Shown piece after piece: positions 22,226-34,309 of a stretch of DNA of 64,000 nucleotides. The DNA is taken from positions 40,084,090 through 40,148,089 of the forward strand of contig OZ035963.1 of NCBI GenBank assembly GCA_964034945.1, in the 5' to 3' direction. A program made the translations under genes and the position numbers. Numbering within the stretch: the stretch's first letter is position 1; each line of letters starts with the position of its first letter. Source of the DNA: Chrysopilus asiliformis (lineage: Eukaryota; Arthropoda; Insecta; Diptera; Rhagionidae). The notes under the pieces were generated by a model. The model did not search any database. It was not told the DNA's origin and saw only the letters and a program-made list of their open reading frames with translations.

Positions 22226-22469
22226 TTTATTGTTTGGGTAATTATTATTTGAAAGTTGTGTTTATTTCATAATTAATTGCGTTAAAAAGTGTTCATACAC
22301 ACAAAAGAATTGGAGATGTGAACTCGATTTCCTCTATCTTTTTTTTAAATGTTAAATTCACATGAAGTTAGGATAAAAATTTTACTGGATCCAAAAGATA
22401 ATACTGGAATTAAAATACTGGAATTAAAATACTGGAATAGAAACTTTATCTAAAGACCTTTTTATTTTA
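22226..22469. other. Intron with 15-bp tandem repeat
   Basis: Bases 22400-22440 hold about three copies of aatactggaattaaa. Otherwise nothing. Confidence 0.6.
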
Positions 22470-22990
22470 CCCAATATGGACTGATTGACTGACTGGCTCA
22501 TCAACGCCCAGCCCAAACCCCTGAAGCTAGAAACTTAAATTTTTCACAGTATGTGCCATCCCGTAGGCGCTCACTAAGGCGAGGTTTTTTTGAAAATTTA
22601 CCGCTGAGGGGGTAAAGAGGGTTTGGGTATTTTAAAACCTTGATTTTCGTCATGAATCCTGCTATTAGGAGGCTGGAAAGTGTAAATTGGGAGTTTTCCA
22701 GATCGCTGATCACGATATCGGTGTTACAATTGCAAAAATTGTAACGAAAGGTCCTGTAAGGATAACGCAAACATCCTTTTCCCGTTTCCCCCGAGAAAAA
22801 TTAGGGGGTTTTCGTGCTACGATTTCAAAATTCGAAATCGAATTACCTGCAAGGATAACTAATACCATTTTTCCTAATTCCTCTCGGAAAATTTGATATT
22901 TGTGGGTTTTCCGGATTGCTGATCACGAATCTGTTGTTAATTCGAAAGTCCAGTAAGGTAATTTTTTCTCAAAAGTTTTTAAGCTCTTTC
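22470..22990 (+). repeat. Repeat family B, copy 2
   Basis: (TGAC)n-like start, actggctcatcaacgcccag core, and two tandem G-rich units with gatcgctgatcacgaat-like blocks, as in copies 871-1140 and 53352-53830. Confidence 0.8.
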
Positions 22991-23244
22991 CGGTTTTTTT
23001 TCGTGTTCTAAAAGAACCATGCAGGATTCGAGGTTTTTATGCCCCGGGCAAACTTTTGAACCAGTTGGGTTTCACTTTCGTTGTATGGAAAAATCATACG
23101 AAAACTGCATGGAAAAATCATTGCTTCTAAGATCGCAGCTAACCACCCCCTGTAGTTCCCCGTAAAAAAAAGAGCTTGTGTCCATGAAACAAGAATAACT
23201 TACCTTTCCAATGCAGGTACAATGATTGTGAAACCCAAAAGTTA

Positions 23245-23310
23245 GTCAGCGCATGCCACGATGGACATTCTGCACGATCGATTTCAGGGCATGGTTACCT
23301 CGCGCGACTG
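23245..23310 (+). pseudogene. Small mariner-like transposase fragment
   Basis: The stretch gcgcatgccacgatggacat and the following tcagggcatggttacctcgc matches the transposase relic at 26325-26380 with few changes. Only a short fragment. Confidence 0.6.
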
Positions 23311-23867
23311 CGACGACGAACGGCGACGACGGAAAACACAAAAAAAAAAATTGCGGCGCAATTGGGGGTCGATAAAGTATAGCCCTTTAATATATATTTT
23401 GTGATTTGTCAAAGATGCATTTTTCTAATTTCTGATCAAATCTTTACCATCGAACAGAAAATTCTAAAACATATCTGATGAGGGCGCAGTCAGTGAGATA
23501 ATGTGTTATAGAAGGTATGATCCGAAACGTATTCGTTACTTTTGGGTAAATAATCGTTACTTTTTATTTGGTACTTTTATTCATCCATTGAATTAATTCT
23601 ATAGAAGTTTTCCAAAACATTTTTTAAACTTTCAACGAAGCAATTTACAAATTTCAAAAAAATATGACATGGTAAATTTTTTAGTTTGTTCGTTAATTAA
23701 AAATTTATTTTTAACGTTAATTTAAACTTTTTGGTCATATTTTTTTGAAACTTTTAAACCGCTTCGTTTAAAATTTGAAATATCTAGTTATCAAGTTTTG
23801 ATTCATTTCCAGTCATCCGAATTACCCGCCAACGGGTTTTGTATTTCATTTAAATGGAAAGTATTTA

Positions 23868-24479
23868 CACTCTCGAAAAAATCCGGGGACGAATTAACTC
23901 CGCCTCAAAACATAGCTAAAAGTAAGCACCTCGCAGTGTTATTCAGAAAAAATGTAACACCGTAGCGCGGAGTTATTTTTACATTTTTATTTTACAGAGC
24001 TAAATATTCATTTTAACACCGTTTTGACCTAAATTTTGAATTAACTCCGAAAAGGAGTCAAAAATTCACTCCAACTCCTTTTAGGAGTTATTTTCATTGT
24101 AAAGGGTGTTCACGTTTAGAAGAGGCTTACCAATTGGCTTCAACAGCCTATTGGAAAGGCAAATGGTTTACAATTCAAGAGGTCGCAGGTTCGAGTACCG
24201 GCAGAGACATGCAAGGAAAGTTGTTAACAGTCAATATTAACTTTGAAAACACGCAAAAAAACTCAAAACATCTGAAATGATTGCAAAAAAAAGAGAATTT
24301 GCGAAGTTAAATTTATTGGTTTTTTTATTTTTTGGGCCATCTAATAAGTTGGTTTAACACCGAAAAATTGTTAAAAATTAACACCCATAAGGAATTGTTT
24401 TGAACTCCCTACCCCGGAGTTCGATTTTCTCCGATAGGTGATGGACTCCCTCAAACTCCCTCCCATTTTTTCGAGAGTG
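23868..24479. mobile_element. TIR element enclosing a tRNA-like segment
   Basis: Perfect short termini cactctcgaaaaaat and attttttcgagagtg, flanked on both sides by TA. Interior has repeated ggagtta/aactcc motifs. In the middle (about 24110-24230) is a segment with ggttcgagtacc, close to a pol III B box, suggesting an embedded SINE or tRNA relic. The host around it (23530-23860 and 24480-24580) resembles the gttac-rich hAT-like repeats. Confidence 0.75.
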
Positions 24480-24579
24480 TACACCAAATGATTGTTTTAA
24501 ATTTCTATATCGTTTTAACGCAATTTTGAGGCAAAAACCGGAAAATCATTATTTCGTTTCATTATCCTCACCAAACAGT

Positions 24580-25795
24580 GCGATTTAGTATGAAATTACT
24601 CTCTGCTGAAGTTATCACTTCACACACTGTTTTTTGTGTAAAAAAAAGTAAATGCTAAGGAGCCAGTGTACTATTCGTGATAGCAAAGCCTTCTCGGACT
24701 TCACTGGATATCGACTGGACTCTTAAGCTTAGTATTACACTTAGCCTCAAAACCATCTCTAACCTCAAAATTTTGACATAGCAAGGGAAAAGAAAGCGTA
24801 CGCAAAATTAAAAGATCCAATAGAAATGAAAAAGAAGCGTAAATCTTCCTTAATTTGTGTAACTCTACTTTTGTTCATTTTAGCCTTGGCTTCCGTACGT
24901 TTCTTACTAAATTCATCGACTGTCAAAATATTAGTATTGGTAAACTAAACTCATCCTGAATTAGTACTATACAATGTAATACTAGTATAAAAGCCGCGGT
25001 CTAAATGTAGTCTGTGTTAAAAATGCAAAAAAAGTAAAAAAATTACAAATGAATAAAAAAGAATTCGAAACGGATTTTGCAAATATTTACCTCGTGCACC
25101 ATCAAAAAGGAAAGAAGTCGACGGAAAAGAATTGCTGCCGTACCACACTGTGCCATCGATGACTTTCGTTACGCTTTACTGCGCTTTCAGTATCTTTTTT
25201 GACATATTCTCCTCGTGTATTCTGAGCGCTTAAACGCTTATATTTTTATTCCTGTTTCTTTCTCTTCCAATGTTTAAATCATCCAACATAAGACTACTCA
25301 TACCTCCAAAAAAGCTGTCTACTATTTCCATACGACACATTACTTTATACCACGAATTCTTAACACAGTATAACGAGGGGGGCCTATTTTGTCATTCTTC
25401 GTCCTCTTATACTATCCAGACAAACTATAGGGTGGAATTTTATAGCGGGCTGATGTCTGCGCCTTTAGCTCTTTGAAAATACAACTATCGTGTAACGATT
25501 ATTTATCTATTTCGGTAATTTGGAACAATTTATATCGCAGGTAAGAGACGCATAGATGGCGTAACACATTTTTTATTGTTTACTAGTTTAACCAGTCACA
25601 TATACCTTACCTCATTCCATTTCATCAAACTATACCGTAAAAAAGGACAACTTTGGCCCAAAATTTTTTTTTCGCACATGTCAGATGTAACATATATATA
25701 TTTCCTTAACCTATTTTCAAATTCTAAGATCATTCCTGTAAATGGAACTGTAGTGTGATAATTTTGTTTGTAATATACAACCGAAATTCCTGTGG
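24580..25795. other. No gene recognised
   Basis: AT-rich DNA with only short open frames lacking family features. Confidence 0.5.
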
Positions 25796-25799
25796 AATA

Positions 25800-26560
25800 T
25801 TCTAAAGGGTCTTTCAATAAGGACGCTCGAAGTTTGTTAGGTTATAGCGGTCATGTTGTTAAAGCAACATGTGTCAAATTTGTTGTGAATTGTTCAGTAG
25901 TGTATGGCAAATAACCATGGACGGTTATAGCGATGAATAACGTGTGCAAATCATCAAATTTGTTGCAGTTGGAAGTTGACCCAAATTTCGCTAAAAAAAA
26001 CATCATCTTTAGCGAATAGCCTCATTTTTGGATGAATGGATATGTGAACAAGCAAAATGGTCGGATTTGGGGCGATATCAAACCACACGAGATACACCAA
26101 CATCAGATGCATCCCGAGAAAGTCACGATTTTGATCTGACGGAATCATCGATCCGTACTTTTTCCAAAACGAAACTAGTATTGCCATAACCGTCAACCGC
26201 GAGCGCTATAGATCGATGATAAGTAACTTCTTGTGGCCTAAACTGGATGATATGGATGATATGGATGATATGGATGATACCGGCAACATGTGGTTCCAAC
26301 AGGACGGCGCTACATGCCACACAGCGCATGCCTCGATGGACATTATGCACGAGTGATTTGAGGGCATGGTTATCTCGCGTGGCGGCCACGTGAACTGGCC
26401 ACCGAGATCCTGCGATTTAACGCCTTTATACTTCTTCCTTTGGGGGTATCTTAAATCGCAGGTTTATACGAATAAACCGCAAACAATTGATGCTCTCAAA
26501 GCCAACATAACGAACGACATGTATCAAGTTCAGTTCAGTTGTAATATAATAACATCGTAA
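25800..26560 (+). pseudogene. Mariner-like DDE transposase relic
   Basis: From about 25915 (atggacggttatagcgatga) the N-terminal HTH region of the family is recognisable but broken; later blocks are NMWFQQDGATCHTAHASMD, NWPPRSCDLTPLYFFLWGYL and VYTNKPQTIDALKANI. Several stops and shifts disable it. The Asp of the third catalytic block (DLTPLD) is Tyr here. The DDM-encoding tandem repeat at 26245-26281 lies just before the second-Asp block. Confidence 0.85.
26245..26281. repeat. 9-bp tandem repeat in transposase relic
   Basis: The unit gatgatatg is repeated about four times, encoding Asp-Asp-Met repeats in the frame of the transposase. Confidence 0.9.
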
Positions 26561-28539
26561 CTGGCTTAAAATTGGATCGTAGTTTTTGCCGTCAATACGG
26601 TGTCAGGATCAGTAGACTGTTTCATTTTTTTGAGAACGTAGCCGAGCTTGTTGTTGTATTGACACAGTGAGAGACGTAGATCCAACGGGGAGTAGATGCC
26701 GCTTTCAGGATAACCAGCTCCAATTGACCAGCTGATTGCTTCTCTTTGACACCAGAAACCGTTTGAATGTTTTTGTTGATGGTTGAAATGATGAGCTTTT
26801 AACAGCAGGGTTAGTTCCTTTTTGTTTAGATTTCGAATTCAACGATGAATATGTTAAAGGTGCCAAATCCTTTGCAGCTTGTCTCGTAAATGGTCCAGGA
26901 TGGGAATCCCGGGCGAAGCTTTGGCTGAACTAATATCCAAAATTGATAAATATGTTCTTTTGAAAGTAGGTTTTGATGGTTCCATATTAGAACTTCGCTG
27001 GCTAGTTACGAAAAAATAGAAGATTAGGCTCTGGAGAGGTTTTCCCCTATAATGAAGAGGATGGCACGGTTTTATAGTTTGTGGCCCCCACTCATTTTTT
27101 ATGTGGAGCATTTTTTCCAAAGGATAATTTTCCAAATCAGCATATATGACCGTTTTCTTTCAAAAATAGTTAAAAACCTCTGAAAAGAGGGGCAATGGAG
27201 AATTACCGACGAAACAAAATATATTCGTCTAGTAATGACGAACCACTTTTCTTTACATACTAAAAGTACCAAACTACAAATAAAGAACTTTTAACACAGC
27301 CTACGACAACCCGTGTTTTCAAATTTAATTTACCGTTTTTTCGAATACCTGACTTGATACAGCACAACGGTTAACGGAGTTGTCTTCAGGGATCCCAAAT
27401 TACCCGGTAATCAGTTGTTGGTTTTTCGCTGTCGCTCAATGTAATTGAATGCTTACGGATTTAACCAATAGATATGGAGATGCACGCATAAAAAATATAT
27501 GTTTCTGAGGAATTATTTTACGAAGGTGGGTTACGATTGTTTGCCACGGATCTTCTCGAGGATTAAAACAAATAAAAAAATCTCATTAAAATACATACTC
27601 TCAAATGTTCCAAAGTTTTGATATCGAAACCTTTTTTTAAACGCCGTATGTTAAATTAAGTGTCAACTTTAATCTCAGTACTTTGAAATTCTTTCTAATT
27701 TGATACTTGAGTTCTAAATTCGTTTATTAAATAAGTTACAAAAATGAACTTAACCAACGTTTCATTGTCGAACTAAACTTGCCCCGCGTGGACCAAAGTT
27801 ATTTCATTTTACGGTAGGTTGAGCTCAAAAAATTCTTCTTACGTATATTATAATATCAGAGCAATGGCATATTTCTGTTATCCTCGGCCCCTTCAACTAT
27901 TTAATGTACCAAAAAACGAATTAGAGTTAACATATTCTCTTCGACGACAAAGGGATTGGTTTTGTGAATAGTAACTTCCTCAGGTTCATTTGTAAAAAAA
28001 CTTGACTACAAAAAGGGTTATTGGCACGTAAATAAAAAATCATTGCATCATCGCTTTTGCTGGAATTAATTACTTAAAAGCAAATCATATTTTCACATAG
28101 AAATAGAACGGGAAAAACCAAAATAAAAATAATTGAAAATGTTGTTTTAATTTGCACTTGCCAAGTACCTATTTTTGAGTATAAAATTTACCCAGTTGAA
28201 GAAATTTCATATCCAGTGAAGAATATATTACTTCTATGATTTTTTTTTAAAAACATGTAAACAAAATTCCCATACAAAGGAAATCTAGTTTTTTCGAGTC
28301 AATTTGTTTGGCCAGAGTAATCGCTGTGTCATGCTAAAATTTCAATTTTGTTTAAAAAAAAATAAACCCAGGCATTTTACGGCAGCGATCTATCTCAATC
28401 TAAGTATAAGTATTCACTTATTTAGTGATTGCATTTTACCAGAAAACTGCGATTTTTTAAGGATTTCAAAGTGGTCTAACTCTGAAGTTACTACAAATAA
28501 AAATCTGAAAACTTGCTTTTTTTAATAAGCTCTGAAGGT
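26561..28539. other. No gene recognised
   Basis: AT-rich. A minus-strand open frame of 93 codons (26854-27135) has no recognisable family and lacks gene context. Confidence 0.45.
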
Positions 28540-28738
28540 ACCTTTGAAAGGGTTCGTATTATTAGAAAAATCGAATTATGCAACTCAAGTTTCCGTGGTC
28601 CAAAGCATCCCACCAAGTAACCTAACATTTCTTTTTGTAAGGGATTCAATTCTAAAATGAAAGGAATGAATCTAAAACGTATGTATATTGGTCTAAAACG
28701 AATCCCATAAAAAAAATTCTCCGAAACAAGTGTTAGAG

Positions 28739-30116
28739 CAGTGATGCTATGCACCTTTAGTGAAATTTCCCTTTCCAAATGACGAAATTCCCCCTTTTCC
28801 CCCTTTTCCCCTTTTTCAATAACGAAATTCCCCTCATCATAAAAACAACGAATTTTAAATAAAGAATTCATTTTTAAAACCGAAAATTATTGTCATCCGC
28901 GGTTTTTTGGGGTCACTGACTCATACTAGTCTTTTTTAAAAAAAGCACAAATTAGGAAATCATTTTATATTTTGTAAAGCTTTAACAAAATACCTGTTAA
29001 TTGCATTCTCGATAATAACGTCACAAGTCTCCAACCAAACATCAAATAAGATGAGAAAAGAAGCCGGGATTCAGAATTGCATAATAATCAAAGAAGTCAG
29101 AATTGCATAAATCAAGGTAGTTCATTCGCTGTTGCGCTTAAAATGACCATGTCCTCCTTAAATTTGGTAAAAATTACTTCCATATTTTGAATGAAAACAT
29201 AAATCAAAACATGGAAAAAAATAAAATCGAGCCGCGACCGGAACAAACTGAAACAAAGAACCTCTGCTGTGTACTTTACAAATTGCAATAAGATCATTAT
29301 AAAGTGACAAATGCATAAATAAGGGCATTTCTTTCACTCATTACCTTTGCCTAAGCTTGAAATTGGATTGTAATCAGGGATGTCGTTTTGATACAATTAT
29401 ATCTTTTTGGATACATTTTTTATCAAAAATCGATTTTGGACACAAAGAATTTTGTTAATTTTTTTACAATTTTAGATATGTACTGATATGGCAACACTTT
29501 GAACTTTTTAAACATATGAAAATCGCAAAACAATCAAATTCTTATATCTTTGAGAATGGACTTAAACCACTTTCAAATAAAACGGCTCACATATCAATAC
29601 TGATATCTGCATAGAATAATAAACTGTAACCTTGATATTTTGGTCGATTTTCCAAACACCCTATTCAATTGGGGGGCTGGCAACTTTTTTTTGAAACTTT
29701 AAAGACGATTTTTTTAGGTTAGGATTAATTTCGATTGCAATTACATAAGTGACAAGAAAAGAAAGAAAAGACGAGTGGAAGAAAATATATTAAGTTGAAA
29801 TTGAGCTTATTTATAATGGAGAGGTATGTAAAAGCACATTGGATACATTTTGGATAGTTTTTTGACAACAAAGTGGATACAAAAAATTTGGCCCATGCGA
29901 CATCCCTGATTGTAATCGTTGTTAATTATATGCCTCTCTACTTTTCCGTAATTTTTTAAAAGTATTTCAGATTTAGTTGAAAGGCGAAGATTTTCTCCTC
30001 GTCGTTGTAAATCGTTTTCCCCTCGTTTTGAAGCGTTTTCCCCTTTTCCGCTATTAACCATTTTTATAGTCAAATTCCCCGCAAAAAAGGGAATTCTCCT
30101 CCATATAACATCACTG
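28739..30116. mobile_element. hAT-like element inserted in family D
   Basis: Termini cagtgatg and catcactg are inverted. The flanks are identical 8-bp duplications tgttagag (28731-28738 and 30117-30124). The uninterrupted sequence can be read in the related copy near 44265, confirming the insertion site. Subterminal ttcccc-rich blocks are inverted too. No transposase. Confidence 0.9.
29375..29908. mobile_element. hAT-like element nested one level deeper
   Basis: Termini cagggatgtcg and cgacatccctg are perfect inverted copies, flanked by the 8-bp duplication attgtaat (29367-29374 and 29909-29916). It lies inside the 28739-30116 element. Short termini resemble those of the 18989 element. Confidence 0.93.
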
Positions 30117-30857
30117 TGTTAGAGTGCGATAGTAGGCAGGTCCAAACTATATAAACCACGAGTTCGCAAACCACATGCGAATTATAATCAAAAAAAAATT
30201 TCCTTGAATTACCATATTCGCTGAATCCTAATTGCGTAGGAATGTGTCCGCCAACATGTAACGATTTACTAAGTGGAGAGAAGTGTATCAATGTAAACTC
30301 GTTAATGTAGCTCTAAATGTAGAGTTTACATTGATCGTTACATTTCCACTGAAAAAGTGTATAACTGGAAACGTACCCTTAAAATTCGTTCCATTTTTTT
30401 GTAGGAGTGAGTCCTACATAGCATTGGAGTCACTTCTAAAAACAATGGAAATGATTCCATTCCATAATATAGCATTGTTTCTCCCTCAGTATAGGAATGT
30501 CTCCAGTAAAAACTAGCAATGGGTGCTACTTTGGTTGGGATATGTCCATTCTTCTCTCTACCCTATAGTAATGATTCAATGAAAACTATAACTAGTTCCA
30601 ATATTTATGGAAGCCTTTGCTACAAAATGGTGTAACGAGTCCTATAATAGCTTTCCCATATTTTATAGTTACAGTTCCTATGCGGATTTTAATCCGTGTA
30701 TGGAAACCCTCGTTCTTAAGTGGAAAAACGAAGCATTAAATTTGGTACGAAAAAACGATTTAGAAACATGAAATTAATGGCATATTCAAATGATATGCTC
30801 TTCAAAACAAATTTAAAAAAAGATTTTATTCAGAAAAAATTCACTAATAGGGAAAGA

Positions 30858-30972
30858 ATAATTTTTTGGGCGCTGTGTATCAGAATTAAAAGCGAGATAA
30901 ATATTTATTTTATTTTTTATGCATTTATCGTGCTTTCATTTTCGATGCACAGCGCCCAAAAAATTATTTTTT
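30858..30972. repeat. Hairpin repeat
   Basis: Arms taattttttgggcgctgtg and the complement cgcccaaaaaatta enclose agcgagataaatatttat-like sequence. Related to 9990-10195. Confidence 0.8.
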
Positions 30973-31089
30973 ATTTTTAGTGCATTTTTTTAAATAAAAG
31001 CTTTTTCAATTTTTATTTTTATTTAATCTTTTTTGGCCGTTTTGCATAGTATGACTAACTTTTCAGTCCTTGCTTTAAAAATATTCTTC

Positions 31090-31260
31090 CAGAATCGGAT
31101 TCAGTGACCCCAAAAACCCGCAGATGAATTTTTTCCCAATTTGAGGACAATGATAATCACGTTTTCCTTACAGGACCTTCTGTTATCCTTACTGACTTCT
31201 TAATGACTCAATCGAATTTCGCCACTCCAAAAACCCAAAAAAATGATTTTTTTAAAAAAT
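31090..31260 (-). repeat. Decayed family-B unit
   Basis: Contains gttatcctt and aaaacccgcag-type blocks in the minus orientation of family B. Confidence 0.5.
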
Positions 31261-31508
31261 AAACCATTAAAGCTAAAAATGTAGAAAATTTTATTTCCTA
31301 TTTTGGTTATATGAATTTTTTACAAGGTTTATAGTTTTCGGGAAATTCAAAAAAACGGAATTTTTTTGAAATATCTCGAGAACCGTTTGAGATACAAAAA
31401 ACCGTTGGGGAAGAAAATGTAAAAAATTTTATATTCTTTTAATTTTGTCATATTCATTTTTTCCCAAAAGCGCATTGATTTCGAGAAATTTTCAAGAAAC
31501 GGTATTTT

Positions 31509-32116
31509 TATACCCGTATGGTGAAACCAAAGGGTATTATTAACTTTGCCTTACCGTTTGTAACGCCAAGATCCCGTCATCGCACAAAAAAATGAATTAC
31601 ACCAGTGTGTTTAGAATGATAAAAATATTTAATTTCTGCATGTCCGTCCGTCTGTCTGTCTGTCTGTCAGTCTGTCCGTCTGTCCGTCTGTCCGTCTGTC
31701 TGTCTGTCCGTCTGTCTGTCTGTCCGTCTGTCTGTGGCGCGGATTGCGGGCGCACGGATTGAGCTAGAGACTTGAAAGTTTGCACAGATCCGTTTTTCGT
31801 AAAATGCGAGGCTAAGTTCGTTAATGGGCAAAAATGGACCATTAGGGGGGTACCCCCCATAAGAACGAAAAAGTTTTTTGCGAATATCTCAAAAACGGTC
31901 TTATCAAAAAAGTCCAAGAACAAAAGTTATTTAGGATATGATTCTACATAAAACACCCATACATCAAAATCCGATTGGAATAAATTTTAAAAAATCTTAT
32001 TGGAAAGTTTGACTTCAAAGTGGAATTTTGGTACAACTGTTCGAATTTTGATACGAATATCACCATACGGGTTTTCAATAATTGCCAGATTGGCAATTAT
32101 AGCTTTTGTTATGTTT
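31509..32116 (-). repeat. Repeat family A, copy 2, long (GTCY)n
   Basis: Complete copy, opposite in orientation to copy 1. Begins atacccgtatggtgaaacc, holds the longest (GTCY)n tract in the window (about 31639-31735), then tgtggcgcggattgcgggcg, and ends near cttttgttatg. The minus open frame of 108 codons is only a translation of the tract (repeated Thr-Asp-Arg). Confidence 0.85.
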
Positions 32117-32214
32117 TAAAAAAAAAAAACTTGTACGCCGGTACTCTTTATAGTTACCATAAAATTTATTTACAAAAAATCTCAAGTCGCTAGGTCAACG
32201 CGTTTTCGAGTTAT

Positions 32215-32340
32215 TTAGGATACGTAAAACGGACAGACCGGATTTCGTAGTGATCCCAAAATTTCTATCTTCCCCCGTTCTCGAGTCGGTCTCCGTCATG
32301 AATACAATAATTTCCTTCCATAGAATAAAGTAATTAGAGA
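32215..32340 (+). repeat. Repeat family E, copy 1
   Basis: Marker tcggtctccgtcatgaatac followed by a pyrimidine-rich end. Related copies at 40560-40730 (+) and 51010-51190 (-). Confidence 0.7.
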
Positions 32341-32741
32341 AACTTTGGAGGAAGTTTCCTTTTTTGATTAAATTCTAGATATTAATAGTAAAAGTATTTA
32401 AGTTCAATATATAATAAAAAAGTAATTAAAATATGAAGGCAAAAAATACTAAAATATTTTTAATAATTCGCATTATATTAAGTTCTAACCCAAATTTGTA
32501 TTAAGACTTTATCAATATAATTTTTGGATTTGAAAATACTCCAGGATTTTTCGCCGTGTAGGTGGCGACAAAATTACCTACAAATAGTTCTTCTTTGAAC
32601 TATTTTCAATCCATACATTTTGAATACATACATATAACCAAAAGGCAGAAGCCTTATATAAAGATTTACAGAGTTTTATCAAAATTTAATTTTCCATGCA
32701 AAGCCTTATTAGAGTATTAGAATTTTTAAGTAAAATTAATA
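32341..32741. other. No gene recognised
   Basis: AT-rich. Contains tgtaggtggcgacaaaa at 32568, also found (inverted) near 35115. Confidence 0.5.
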
Positions 32742-33070
32742 TAGTGGTGGCTCGATAATTCGGACTCTTGGTAATTCGGACACCTCAGTAATCCGGACAG
32801 AAAGTTTTTAATATTAAAGACTCTGTAATTTGGACATAAGACAAAAAGTCTGACTCAGTAATCCGGACACTAGATAAAAAATCGTATTTGAACCTGTCAC
32901 ATATATTCAACAAAGACTTCTCGCGATTAACGGTATAATACGAATACAAATACGTATATGTATGTACGTAGAATTTGGTTATGTTTAGTCAGTTTCCTTC
33001 ATATTCTTGTTCAGAGACAGTTGTTTTTTCAAAGACTAACCATGGCTCTAATTAGTTTAAATAACTAACT

Positions 33071-33160
33071 ATGGCTCTAATTAATAAAATTAAACACAAC
33101 TTCCTAACAATAAAAGAAAAACTCAAAATTTTAAATAAATTAAAGAAAGGAATAGCGTTA
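33071..33160 (+). pseudogene. pogo/CENP-B-like transposase N-terminus
   Basis: The frame starts MALINKIKHNFLTIKEKLKI and continues LNKLKKGIALE, which resembles the first helices of the CENP-B/pogo N-terminal HTH (pattern LTIKEKLxILxxLxKG). It then runs into the (GTCY)n tract of a family-A repeat, so everything beyond about 30 residues is missing. Confidence 0.75.
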
Positions 33161-33595
33161 GAAGTTTTTCCGTCCGTCGGTCTGTCCGTCCGTCCGTCCG
33201 TCTGTCTGTCTGTCCGTCTGTGGCGCCGATTGCGGGCGCACGGATTGAGCTAGAGACTTAAAATTTTACACAGATTCGTTTCTCGTAAAATGCGAAGTTA
33301 AGTTCGTTAATGAGCAAAAACGGACCATTAGAGTGGTTACCCCCCATACGAACAAAAATGTTTTTTGCGAATATCTAAGAAACGATGCATCTTACCAAAA
33401 AAGTGCAAGAACAAAAGTTATTTAGGATATTATTCTACATAAAACTCCCATACATCAAAATCCGATTGGAATAAATTTTAAAAAATCTTTTTGAAAAGTT
33501 TGACTTTGGAATTTTGATACAACTGTTCGCTGTTCAATAAAACCTCGAACAATGCCATACCACCATACGGGTTGTCAATAATTGCCAGATTTGCA
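33160..33595 (-). repeat. Repeat family A, copy 3, truncated
   Basis: Starts directly with the (GTCY)n tract and the tgcgggcgcacggattgag core; the terminal part before the tract is missing. Inserted in the pogo-like element, head to head with copy 4. Confidence 0.8.
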
Positions 33596-33600
33596 AACAT

Positions 33601-33973
33601 AACAAAAGCTATAATTGCCAATCTGGCAATTATTGAAAACCCTTATGGTGATATTCGTATCAAAATTCGAACAGTTGTACCAAAATTCCACTTTGAAGTC
33701 AAACTTTGAAGTTAAAACTTGAAGCATTTTACGAAAAACGGATCTGTGCAAACTTTCAAGTCTGTAGCTCAATCCGTGCGCTCGCAATCCGCGCCACAGA
33801 CGGACAGACGGACGGACGGACATGCAAAAATTAATTATTTTTATCATTCTAAACACACTGGAGTAATTCATTTTTGTGTGTGATGACGGGATCTTGGCGT
33901 TACAAAAGGTAAGGCAAAGTTAACATACCCTTTGGTTTCACCATACGGGTATAATTATAGCTTTTGTTATGTT
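33601..33973 (+). repeat. Repeat family A, copy 4, internally deleted
   Basis: Opposite orientation to copy 3. Contains aaaagctataattgccaatc, the inverted core, a short GGAC tract and the accatacgggtataa end. A block of about 170 bp present in copy 1 is missing near 33710-33725. Confidence 0.8.
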
Positions 33974-34309
33974 TAAATCAAAAATTAAGATGGAAATATA
34001 TAGGTTTTAGTAATTCGGACAAATCTATAATTCGGACAACGTCTGGTTTGCAATTGTCCGAATTATCGAGCCACCACTGTACTACAAAAATATAATGAAA
34101 AATTATCGATGGATAAGTTAAATGAATAAAAATAAATAACTCAAGACAAATCACATTAAAACCAGAGCTTATGAGGGATATACACTTAAAAAAATAAACC
34201 AAACTCTAAACAAAAATATGGTGGTTAGCAAATAAATAGGTAAAAGTAGCCAATTACAAAGGAAATATGGCGATTTTACCAAATAAAGAGAACAATTAAA
34301 ATTTATTCT

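Larger units (their letters stand above)
28540..30700 (-). mobile_element. Repeat family D, copy 1, split by a hAT element
   Basis: Minus-orientation relative of the elements at 43805-44824 and 53900-55942. The left end at 28540 is not a clear terminus; the right end has the terminal motif (aatccgtgta, ends 30700). Internal markers: cgaactcgtggtttatatag-type motifs and gggattcaattc blocks. It is interrupted at 28739-30116. Confidence 0.75.
32742..34079 (+). mobile_element. pogo/Tigger-like element with transposase lost
   Basis: Inverted termini agtggtggctcgataattcg (left, with a T for C at the first base) and cgaattatcgagccaccact (right) lie between TA dinucleotides (32740-32741, 34080-34081). 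Subterminal taattcggac repeats occur at both ends. Only the transposase start remains (33071). The middle is replaced by two family-A repeats in inverted orientation. TA target and termini fit the pogo group. Confidence 0.85.

Noticed and set aside
31597..31923. Protein of 108 codons with Thr-Asp-Arg repeats
   Set aside because: It is the translation of the (GTCY)n tract of a repeat; equivalents at 54255 and 33575 are of the same origin.
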